Positions 32,657 through 39,583 of a DNA stretch of 44,697 bases are shown one piece after another. This DNA is from Lysinibacillus sp. ZYM-1. GTDB lineage: Bacteria > Bacillota > Bacilli > Bacillales_A > Planococcaceae. The notes below the pieces were generated by a model. That model ran no database searches and had not been told where the DNA came from. It was given only the letters and a program-made list of their open reading frames with translations. The translations under genes and the position numbers were made by a program. Position 1 is the stretch's first letter; each line of letters begins with the position of its first letter. The stretch spans positions 1 through 44,697 of the forward strand of contig NZ_KQ465137.1 of the NCBI RefSeq assembly GCF_001308875.1, in the 5' to 3' direction.

Positions 32657-33769
32657 GTGAAAATCCAACAAGTAGAAATTTATGCTATACATTTACCGCT
32701 AATTGATCCATTTATCATTAGTTATGCTACATATGATACAATGCCTTCTATTATTTTAAAAGTAACAACTGATACTGGTATCGTTGGGTATGGAGAAGCG
32801 GTTCCTGATGAACATGTTACTGGTGAAACTTGGGAAAGTACGTATGCTGTTCTTCAACATCAACTTGTACCCGCTGTTATTGGAGAAGATCCAATGGCTT
32901 TTGAAAAACTGCACGATAAAATGAATACGATTGTGAAAGATGTACCTGCAGCAAAAGCAGCTATTGATATTGCTTGCTTCGATATCGCCGGGAAAGCATT
33001 AGGAGTTCCGGTATATCAGCTTTTAGGTGGGCGTTATCATGAAAAGTTCCCAATTACACATGTTTTAAGTATTGGAACACCTGAAGCAATGGCAGAAGAG
33101 GCTGAGAAACGAGTAGAGATGGGTTACCGTTCATTTAAAATGAAGGTAGGTACAGAGGTAACTCGAGATGTTGCTCGTATTAAAGCAGTAAGAGAGCGAG
33201 TAGGTGAAGATATCGCCATCCGAGTAGATGTCAATCAAGGGTGGGGAAATGCTGCGACTACTTTACAGGGCTTACGTGCGATGAAAGATTTAAATATTGA
33301 CTGGTTAGAGCAACCTGTTGATAGTGAAGATATTGATGGGATGGTAGAGATTAAGTCGAAATCAGATGTGGCTCTAATGATTGATGAAGGCCTTCGTGGC
33401 GTACGTGAAATGCGTGAAATCATCGCCAAGCGTGCTGCAGATAAAGTAAATATAAAATTAATGAAGTGTGGAGGCATCTATCCAGCTATGAAGCTGGCGG
33501 TTATGGCAGAGATGGCAGGTATTGAATGTCAAGTCGGGTCTATGGTAGAGTCTTCTGTTGGATCTGCAGCAGGCTTCCATGTAGCATTTTCTAAAAAAAT
33601 CATGACAAGTGTAGAATTGACAGGCCCGCTGAAGTTCTCTAAAGATGTGGGCAACCTCCAGTATGATGTTCCTTTTATCTGTTTAAATGAACAGCCTGGG
33701 CTAGGTGTTGATGTGGATGAAGTTGTCATCAAGGAATTATGTAAGTTCTCAACTGTTGTAACAGCCTAA
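32657..33769 (+). CDS. N-succinyl-amino-acid racemase-like enolase-superfamily enzyme
   Basis: 370-residue muconate-lactonising subgroup enzyme. Catalytic lysines lie in K161-x-K163 (FKMKVG) and K267 (NIKLMKCGG). Metal ligands are D191 (RVDVNQGW), E218 (LEQPV) and D243 (MIDEGL). Automatic annotation would call it a dipeptide epimerase, but the DxD motif that binds the dipeptide amino group after the eighth strand is missing: 320-322 read E-L-T. Sequence blocks (YDTMPSIILK, HVTGETWEST, QVGSMVESSVGSAAGFHVAF, VELTGPLKFSKD) closely match what I recall of the Bacillus cereus N-succinyl-Arg/Lys racemase. GTG start, AAAGGAG upstream. Confidence 0.9.
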   Translation: MKIQQVEIYAIHLPLIDPFIISYATYDTMPSIILKVTTDTGIVGYGEAVPDEHVTGETWESTYAVLQHQLVPAVIGEDPMAFEKLHDKMNTIVKDVPAAKAAIDIACFDIAGKALGVPVYQLLGGRYHEKFPITHVLSIGTPEAMAEEAEKRVEMGYRSFKMKVGTEVTRDVARIKAVRERVGEDIAIRVDVNQGWGNAATTLQGLRAMKDLNIDWLEQPVDSEDIDGMVEIKSKSDVALMIDEGLRGVREMREIIAKRAADKVNIKLMKCGGIYPAMKLAVMAEMAGIECQVGSMVESSVGSAAGFHVAFSKKIMTSVELTGPLKFSKDVGNLQYDVPFICLNEQPGLGVDVDEVVIKELCKFSTVVTA

Positions 33770-33780
33770 GGAGGCGACAC

Positions 33781-34461
33781 ATGGAAAAAATTTATGAAGG
33801 TATGCTTGGTAAGGAATCATACTTTGTCACAAAGCTAACACTTCGACATTTACAACAAATAGAGGAGTTGCAGGTGGAGGTTTATGAAGCTTTAGCAGAC
33901 CAAAGCATCTTACAGCCATTGAGCACAGAGGAATTTGAATATATTCTAAATGGTCATGGTATGATGATAGGCGCCTATGTAGAAGATGAGTTGATTGCCT
34001 TTCGTGCCCTATTAAATCCTCCTTTTGATGAGGAACATCTTGGTTATGACTGTGGAATTCCAGAGAACGAATTTAATCGAGTTTTATATCAAGAGATATC
34101 GAATGTTTCACCAAAATATCGTGGCTACAGCCTACAGAAAACATTAGCTACAGTGGTTATGAGTAACATCGATTTAGGAAAATACGATTACGTATGTTCA
34201 ACAGTCAAGCCGTATAATATTCCGAGCTTAAAAGATAAGTTTTCACAAGACCTCGTTATTAAAGGATTAAAAATTAAATATGTAGATAAACTACGTTATA
34301 TTTTCTATAAAGACCTACGTCAAAAGCTCCCTTTATTTACAGAAAAACAAGTCATCACAATGGGGGATACAGCAGCTCAACAACATCTTTTAAAACAAGG
34401 TTATCTTGGTACGTCTATGTATGAAGAAAATAATGATTGGTTTGTTGTATACCAAAAATAA
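33781..34461 (+). CDS. GNAT family acyltransferase
   Basis: 226 residues with the GNAT acyl-CoA-binding signature VSPKYRGYSLQKTLATVVM (about 115-133, R-G-x-x-L-Q-K-T). Before it are the typical beta strand IGAYVEDELIAFRALL and a C-terminal extension. It begins 11 bases after the racemase stop, with AAGGAGG, so it is in the same operon. In the N-succinyl-amino-acid racemase pathway described for Geobacillus a GNAT enzyme succinylates the D-amino acid first; this gene fits that step. Substrate is inferred. Confidence 0.85.
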   Translation: MEKIYEGMLGKESYFVTKLTLRHLQQIEELQVEVYEALADQSILQPLSTEEFEYILNGHGMMIGAYVEDELIAFRALLNPPFDEEHLGYDCGIPENEFNRVLYQEISNVSPKYRGYSLQKTLATVVMSNIDLGKYDYVCSTVKPYNIPSLKDKFSQDLVIKGLKIKYVDKLRYIFYKDLRQKLPLFTEKQVITMGDTAAQQHLLKQGYLGTSMYEENNDWFVVYQK

Positions 34462-34466
34462 AACCT

Positions 34467-34513
34467 AAAAAGCCTTACCCTTCACATTCAACTGTGGAAG
34501 GTAAGGCTTTTTT
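34467..34513. terminator. Bidirectional terminator
   Basis: AAAAAGCCTTACC-C-TTCCAC-like arm pairs with GTGGAAGGTAAGGCTTTTTT. It is shared by the GNAT gene and the convergent FhuF-type gene. Confidence 0.9.
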
Positions 34514-34521
34514 AAGTGCTA

Positions 34522-35232
34522 TTAATTCTTCATTGGACAAAAGCCACACGCCATTAATCCAGGTATATCTTTCGAAAAACAACAAGATTTTCGAACAGGA
34601 ACATTTACTAAATTAGTCGGACTTAGACCACCTGTATATTGTGCCCACCAAGATTTATTGGAGAAGCGTGCCCATGTTATAGGATCCTCCAAGATCTCTA
34701 TATCCTCCATAGCTTGATCAGCTAAGCCAGGATTTGAGAGTAGAATATGATAATGCCATAGCAAATAGCCAAAGAAATTTTCCCAAATAGTAAGAGGGGA
34801 GATTGATGTTACTTTTCGAAGCTGTTGAACAATCACATGACCATCATATAGGATTTTTTCAATGACAGCTTGACGTTCGGCCTCCTCAACATACCGCCAA
34901 TCATTTGGATTAACAAACATCGCGACAGTAAAGCTGTTGAATTCCTTGGCAGCATCAAATCGTAACTCAATCGGCTTACCATCCCACACCTCGTCATAAG
35001 CACAGAGCATATAAAGTTGCATAGCAAAAAACATCCCATAGCGGCGGGCAAAGTGAGAGATAGCGGCAGTTTCCGTAGCAGCATCTGTGATACCCATCAT
35101 GAGATTTAAAAAATCAGGATGGTAAAAGTCTTTATGTATATCAGCTAAAGTAAATAACGTTCGTTTTGGTTCAGTTGTATAAATACTATAGGAGTTTAAT
35201 TGTTGAACTTGATCCATCGTTAAAGCTGGCAT
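34522..35232 (-). CDS. FhuF-type siderophore-iron reductase
   Basis: 236 residues. The C-terminal cysteine motif is exactly that of FhuF: C-C-x10-C-x2-C in KSCCFSKDIPGLMACGFC, which binds a [2Fe-2S] cluster. The rest is the helical IucA/IucC C-terminal-like domain. It probably reduces ferric siderophores in the cytoplasm to release iron. Its promoter is clear (TTGTGA 35297-35292, 17 bases, TATAAT 35274-35269), but only a weak Fur-like sequence overlaps it. It lies about 580 bases from a perfect Fur box. Confidence 0.88.
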   Translation of the reverse strand: MPALTMDQVQQLNSYSIYTTEPKRTLFTLADIHKDFYHPDFLNLMMGITDAATETAAISHFARRYGMFFAMQLYMLCAYDEVWDGKPIELRFDAAKEFNSFTVAMFVNPNDWRYVEEAERQAVIEKILYDGHVIVQQLRKVTSISPLTIWENFFGYLLWHYHILLSNPGLADQAMEDIEILEDPITWARFSNKSWWAQYTGGLSPTNLVNVPVRKSCCFSKDIPGLMACGFCPMKN

Positions 35233-35351
35233 GATGATCCCCTTTTCTTAAGAGCTTTCGTTAATTCAATTATAAAGTAATCATTTTTGCTTCACAAATG
35301 GTATGTCATATAGTAAAATACATTAAACATATAAGAAAGGTGGGTTTTAGA

Positions 35352-35783
35352 TTGTCATTGCCTCATGCAATTCCAAGGCCACTGGTACGACTTAATCAAT
35401 GGACGATTCTTTTAAGTGTGATCTTTACATGGATAACAGGGATCGTGTGGATATTAGCTATTCCATTGGCTGCAAATTTATTGGGTGTTTTATGTAACTA
35501 TAACCCCATTATTCGTTCTGGGAAGCTGTTTCTCAAAAAAGCTCCATCTGCCTATATACCGGAAGATGCACAGCAGCAAAAATTTAATGCCAGCATTGCT
35601 AGCTTTTGTTTGACTGGTGGTCTGTTAAGCTATTTATTAAATTGGCATGTAGTTGGCCATATCTTTACGGTAATGGTAGCATTAGCTTCTTCCATTGCTA
35701 TAGCAGGTTTCTGTATAGGTTGTTTTTTACATTTTCAACTGAAGCAATGGCAGTACCGCCGCTCGTTAAAAAAATCTTTTTAA
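35352..35783 (+). CDS. DUF4395 family membrane protein
   Basis: About 143 residues. It begins with the family signature (SLPHAIPRPLVRLNQWTILLS) and has four hydrophobic segments and a basic C-terminus. The TTG at 35352 is chosen because AAAGGTGGG stands 7 bases before it; a GTG/ATG start further up has no site. The cysteines at CNYN and CIGC are typical of the family, often found near thiol-disulfide proteins. Function unknown. Confidence 0.82.
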   Translation: MSLPHAIPRPLVRLNQWTILLSVIFTWITGIVWILAIPLAANLLGVLCNYNPIIRSGKLFLKKAPSAYIPEDAQQQKFNASIASFCLTGGLLSYLLNWHVVGHIFTVMVALASSIAIAGFCIGCFLHFQLKQWQYRRSLKKSF

Positions 35784-35801
35784 AAAATTATTAGATTATT
35801 G

Positions 35802-35841
35802 TTGACAATTTAATTGATAATGATTATCATTATCGTATAAA
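35802..35841 (+). promoter_or_regulatory. Fur box promoter without a downstream protein gene
   Basis: TGATAATGATTATCA at 35815-35829, continuing ATTATC, overlaps -35 TTGATA (35814-35819) and -10 TATAAA (35836-35841). The 27 bases 35814-35840 are identical to those before the NADPH reductase at 5674-5700. A further -35-like TTGACA lies at 35802-35807. The transcript that it drives is the RNA candidate at 35848-36004. Confidence 0.9.
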
Positions 35842-35847
35842 GATTAT

Positions 35848-36004
35848 TCCTCCACTACAATACAGTGTAGAGAGGATGAACTTTAGCTACTTTTCTCCAG
35901 AAGTTTGCTAGTTCATGATTACGCTCCTAAAACCCCCCTCATTTTTTGGGAACGTGAAAATCTCAGACGGCTCATTCTATTATAGAATGAAGTCGTCTTT
36001 TTTT
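35848..36004 (+). ncRNA. Candidate Fur-regulated small RNA, FsrA-like in logic
   Basis: About 157 nt from the expected start to the terminator. Hairpin 1: CCUC-CUAC / GUAG-GAGG (35849-35875). Hairpin 2: AUGAACU-UU-AGC pairs with GCU-AGUUCAU (35876-35917), with an inner ACUU/AAGU stem. A single-stranded region CUCCUAAAACCCCCCUC (35924-35940) has six C in a row. The terminator is a 15-bp stem with one bulge (35965-35998) and seven T. No reading frame over 11 codons starts and ends before the terminator; the 11-codon one has its ATG touching GAGG. In B. subtilis, Fur represses the small RNA FsrA, whose C-rich loop blocks ribosome binding sites of iron-using proteins. Sequence homology to FsrA is not claimed. 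Confidence 0.72.
35965..36004 (+). terminator. Terminator of the Fur-regulated RNA candidate
   Basis: AGACGGC-TCATTCTA pairs with TAGAATGA-A-GTCGTCT (one bulged A, one wobble), then TTTTTTT ending at 36004. Confidence 0.9.
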
Positions 36005-36071
36005 AGATAAGCCTAATTAACTCGAAAATGCCATCTGTAGGGGTATTTATTATCTAGATACAGCCAAGAAA

Positions 36072-36099
36072 AAACAGCCCATTAAAAAATGAGCTGTTA
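36072..36099 (-). terminator. Terminator after the DMT exporter gene
   Basis: On the minus strand AACAGCTCATT pairs with AATGGGCTGTT and is followed by TTTTCTT. Confidence 0.85.
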
Positions 36100-37059
36100 T
36101 GAAGAAGGCGTTTGTTGAACAGCACTTTTCTTCCCGAGAATCATTGTATAATAACTATGCAGTAGCATTCCGACAATAATGACGCCTAGACCTGCCAGGG
36201 CAATCGAGTTAGGGAATGGAATACCTAATAATATAACCTCACCAATAATGACAAAAAGAATTTCTGTTGATTGGGTAGCTTCAACAGCAGCTAATTTGCC
36301 TTGATGATCTCTTACACGATCTGTTGCAATGAAAAATAAAATAGTTGCTATGACGCCTGAACTAATACCAACAAGTAATGATTGGAGTAACTGGCTTGTT
36401 GAAGGGAGTCCGACTGTGAAAAGGGCATAAATAGCCATGATAATCCATGCTGGCATCGAAGCAATCGTCATACCAAGAACACGTTGGAAGGTATCAATAC
36501 GTCCTCCACAGACGTCCATCATTTTACGATTACCGAGAGGATAGGCAAATGCAGCGACGATGACAGGCAAGATCCCAAGCATTAAACTTTTAAATGAAAC
36601 CGATTGTGCCTGAGGTATTTGGATTAGTAAAATACCTACTAATATGACACATGAGATTAGAAGCGAAATGAAGGGTATTTTTTGACGTACTTTTTTGCCA
36701 GCAATAACTGTCATAAAGAGTGGAGCTAATAATACGCCAGCAACAATGGTAAATTGCCAAGTGCCAGAAACCAACCAGCCTGGGCCAAATGCAGCGGCAT
36801 AGGTTAACGGTGCATAGAATAAAACAAATCCTACAAAGCTCCAAAGAAGCCAAGCTGTAGGCTGTGCTTTTATCTCATTAGATAATTGTGAAAAGCCTTT
36901 GCGATAAAACACAATGATAAGCAAAAAGGGTAGCATGAAAAAATAGCGTAATGATGCGCTCCATAGCCAGCTACCACCTTGCATTTCCATGGCATGATTT
37001 AAAATAAATGTTACAGCAAAGAAAAGGGAAGCTACTATGCCTATAGCAATTTCTTTCAT
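36097..37059 (-). CDS. Multidrug resistance efflux (EmrE/DMT) family transporter
   Basis: About 320 residues with ten hydrophobic segments arranged as two EamA-like repeats (VASLFFAVTFILNHAMEMQGG in the first; LVGISSGVIATILFFIATDRV in the second). It matches the Bacillus proteins annotated as multidrug resistance efflux transporters. The substrate is unknown. ATG 37059 has AGGTGATT just before it; an ATG 9 bases earlier overlaps that site. It is a single-gene unit. Confidence 0.88.
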   Translation of the reverse strand: MKEIAIGIVASLFFAVTFILNHAMEMQGGSWLWSASLRYFFMLPFLLIIVFYRKGFSQLSNEIKAQPTAWLLWSFVGFVLFYAPLTYAAAFGPGWLVSGTWQFTIVAGVLLAPLFMTVIAGKKVRQKIPFISLLISCVILVGILLIQIPQAQSVSFKSLMLGILPVIVAAFAYPLGNRKMMDVCGGRIDTFQRVLGMTIASMPAWIIMAIYALFTVGLPSTSQLLQSLLVGISSGVIATILFFIATDRVRDHQGKLAAVEATQSTEILFVIIGEVILLGIPFPNSIALAGLGVIIVGMLLHSYYTMILGKKSAVQQTPSS

Positions 37060-37138
37060 AAGAATCACCTCAATTTGAGTTCATAGCTCAAATCCTTTAT
37101 GTAATTTGAATATTCAGTAATTAATGCAGAAAAAATGA

Positions 37139-37164
37139 CGAAGAAAGGAAAGAACCTTTCTTCG
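37139..37164 (-). terminator. Terminator after pepT
   Basis: CGAAGAAAGG and CCTTTCTTCG pair perfectly over 10 bp around a 6-base loop. On the minus strand a T-rich run follows (TCATTTTTTC). Confidence 0.88.
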
Positions 37165-37220
37165 TTACTGGCGTCCAGCATTTCAAGTTCACTTGAAAAA
37201 CTTCATTGATACAAGGTAAA

Positions 37221-38450
37221 CTATTTTGCCTGTTGTTCAAATAGCTGAACGATTTCAATAATGACTTGTGTTGCCTTCTCCATTGTTTCAGCAGATACAT
37301 ATTCAAATTTACCATGCATATTTTCGCCACCAGCAAAAATGTTTGGCGTTGGTAAGCCCATATAAGATAATTGTGAGCCGTCAGTACCACCACGTATAGG
37401 TAGGGTAATTGGTGCAATATCTAATTTTTCCATTGCCATCCGAGCGATGTCAACGATTTCTTTTACAGGTTCGATTTTTTCACCCATATTATAGTATTGA
37501 TCTTCAATAGTAATGCTTAAGGCATTCTCACCAAATTGTGCTTGAATTTTAGCTGCAGCATCTTGCATTAATTGTTTCTTCGCTTCGAATTTTTGACGAT
37601 CATGGTCACGAACGATATAAGATAGCTCCGTATGCTCGATAGCCCCTTTAAAGCCCATTAAATGAATGAAACCTTCATAACCTTCAGTCTTTTCAGGAAC
37701 TGCATCTACGGGCATTTCATTTTGGAAGGCAATAGCCATTGTGATGGCATTAACCATTTTATTTTTAGCAGATCCAGGATGAACGCTTGTTCCTTTTGTT
37801 ATTACCTTTACTCCAGCAGCATTGAAGCTTTCGTATTGTAGCTCACCTAGTGGTCCGCCATCCATTGTATAGGCATAGTCTGCTCCAAATGCAGCCACAT
37901 CAAATTTATGTGGGCCACGGCCGATTTCTTCATCCGGCGTAAATGCTACACGTAGTTTACCATGCTTAATACTTGGGTTTTGAATAAGGTACTCCATAGC
38001 TGTTATAATTTCAGCAATACCAGCCTTATCATCAGCTCCTAATAATGTAGTGCCATCAGTTGTAATAAGTGTTTGACCAATGTAATTTTCAAGTTCAGGG
38101 AAATCAGTTGGTGACATGACTAAGTTTTCATTTAACTGAATATCTCCCCCATCGTAATTATCTAAGCGCTGTGGGTTTACATTTGTACCTGTAAAATCTG
38201 TAGTTGTATCCACATGTGCTAAAAAGCCAATAGTTGGAATGTATTTATCTGTATTTGCTTCTAATGTGGCAAATAAATAGCCATTTTCATCTAATGTAAT
38301 GTCTGTTAAGCCTACAGCGGCAAGTTCATCTTTCAAAATATGTAACAGATCAAATTGCTTTGGTGTAGAAGGAGTAGTTTCGCTTGTGAAGTCTGATTGT
38401 GTATCAATTTTTGCATAGCGTATTAATCGCTCAATTACTTGTTCTTTCAT
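37221..38450 (-). CDS. pepT: Peptidase T (tripeptide aminopeptidase)
   Basis: 409-residue M20B zinc peptidase. It has H79 and D81 ([11 protein letters not shown]), the metal-bridging Asp in [12 protein letters not shown], catalytic Glu pair in [12 protein letters not shown], Asp in [13 protein letters not shown] and late His in [10 protein letters not shown]. It removes N-terminal residues from tripeptides in the cytoplasm. The length is that of Salmonella and Bacillus PepT. AGGAGG-type site before the ATG. Confidence 0.96.
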   Translation of the reverse strand: MKEQVIERLIRYAKIDTQSDFTSETTPSTPKQFDLLHILKDELAAVGLTDITLDENGYLFATLEANTDKYIPTIGFLAHVDTTTDFTGTNVNPQRLDNYDGGDIQLNENLVMSPTDFPELENYIGQTLITTDGTTLLGADDKAGIAEIITAMEYLIQNPSIKHGKLRVAFTPDEEIGRGPHKFDVAAFGADYAYTMDGGPLGELQYESFNAAGVKVITKGTSVHPGSAKNKMVNAITMAIAFQNEMPVDAVPEKTEGYEGFIHLMGFKGAIEHTELSYIVRDHDRQKFEAKKQLMQDAAAKIQAQFGENALSITIEDQYYNMGEKIEPVKEIVDIARMAMEKLDIAPITLPIRGGTDGSQLSYMGLPTPNIFAGGENMHGKFEYVSAETMEKATQVIIEIVQLFEQQAK

Positions 38451-38479
38451 AAGTATGGCCTCCTAATGTGTATGTGTAA

Positions 38480-39130
38480 TTATTGTAACACTTTACTTCG
38501 GATTTCGGAATATTGAAGAATACTTAAAGCAATTAGTAATTGTGCGCTATAGTAAGTCAACATAATTACCTCATGTGAAAAAGCTAATGGCATCACAAAC
38601 TTATTAATTGCTAAATAGGAATCCGAAGCAATAAATAACAAAGCCCCAATTGTAGCAAATTTAGATCCTGTTTTAATTGCTGTCCATCCCATCGTTAAAA
38701 TGACCGAAATATAAGCAATCACTGCAATAGCTAGGATTGTTTCACCAGTTTTAAAGACGGACCCTGCGATCCAAATAGCCATTCCTGCTCCGTAAAGTAA
38801 TAAGAAAATTTTGGCCCACGTTGGTACTTGTCGTTCGTTTGCAGTAGAGAAGGCAAAAATATAAAAGATATGACCGATAAGAAAACTAGTCAACCCAATT
38901 AAAAACCATTGCAATGTGTAGTCGCCAATCATACAAAAAACAAGACCTGTGATAATCAACAGTTGATATTTTTTTATATGTACGGGTTTCTGAATGGCAG
39001 CTAAAATGATCAACAACAACATTGGGATGACTTTAAAGATTAGTTTTAAACTTTCTGCAATTTGGGAAAAGAGAAAAATGTAATAAAGACCAAATAAAAT
39101 GATGAATGCTATTAATAACTTTTTAAACAA
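38480..39130 (-). CDS. YhhN/TMEM86-family lysoplasmalogenase-like protein
   Basis: 216 residues, eight hydrophobic segments. The family motifs include MIGDYTLQWFLIGLTSFLIGHIFYIFAF and ALLFIASDSYLAINKF, with the conserved aspartates GD and SDS in membrane segments. The eukaryotic member TMEM86 is a lysoplasmalogenase; the bacterial role is unproven. AAGGAG precedes the ATG. pepT starts 29 bases downstream, so they may be one transcript. Confidence 0.88.
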   Translation of the reverse strand: MFKKLLIAFIILFGLYYIFLFSQIAESLKLIFKVIPMLLLIILAAIQKPVHIKKYQLLIITGLVFCMIGDYTLQWFLIGLTSFLIGHIFYIFAFSTANERQVPTWAKIFLLLYGAGMAIWIAGSVFKTGETILAIAVIAYISVILTMGWTAIKTGSKFATIGALLFIASDSYLAINKFVMPLAFSHEVIMLTYYSAQLLIALSILQYSEIRSKVLQ

Positions 39131-39583
39131 TTTTTTCAGCTCCTTTTCTATTGAAATTCTTTCTTTATGATAGAATTCCTTTATTCCTTTTCTAAAAAGG
39201 GAATTGCATCTTGATGAAGCAAATATTTTTTATGAATCGTCCGGTGCTGAAGATTTCACATCTATAGGTGACGTGCTGATTACTTAATGGACAATTCATT
39301 TAGTGGGTGTCCAAACACTCGCTGAAATAGGGGAACATCGCCAAAGAAGTGTCACGTCCTGTGGCAATGTCGGTGTGACCAACATCATCTGCCCCAAAAC
39401 CTCTGGGAGATGTCACGGATTTTGAAGTGAAGCTTTTCAAGAAAGGTATGAAAAAATCTGATTCAATTACGCCGGGACACAATTGATAGAGAGCGTGTCT
39501 TTTTAATATACCTTATGTATGAAACTTTTTTAGTATGTAACCGTAAATAAGAAGACAGAAAGCTTTAAGAGAGGATGAACCTA
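39131..39583. other. Intergenic region containing a possible dispersed repeat
   Basis: 453 bases. The part 39300-39482 is visibly richer in G and C than its surroundings and is bounded by short inverted ends (GTGTCC near 39305 and GGGACAC near 39474). It carries a 60-codon minus frame without a ribosome binding site. This looks like a degenerate mobile or dispersed repeat; I cannot name a family. The segment 39131-39299 holds the YhhN gene promoter and nothing else seen; 39483-39583 should hold the promoter of the next gene. Confidence 0.4.

Noticed and set aside
35876..35911. An 11-codon frame starting ATG 35876
   Set aside because: GAGG touches the ATG with no spacing, and the frame coincides with the left arm and loop of a strong hairpin.
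35915..36010. A 31-codon frame starting ATG 35915 in the Fur-driven RNA
   Set aside because: It runs through the terminator stem and T-run, and its ATG lies in hairpin 2 without a ribosome binding site.
39300..39482. 60-residue minus-strand frame in the GC-richer insert
   Set aside because: It has no ribosome binding site and no recognised domain; better explained as part of a decayed repeat.
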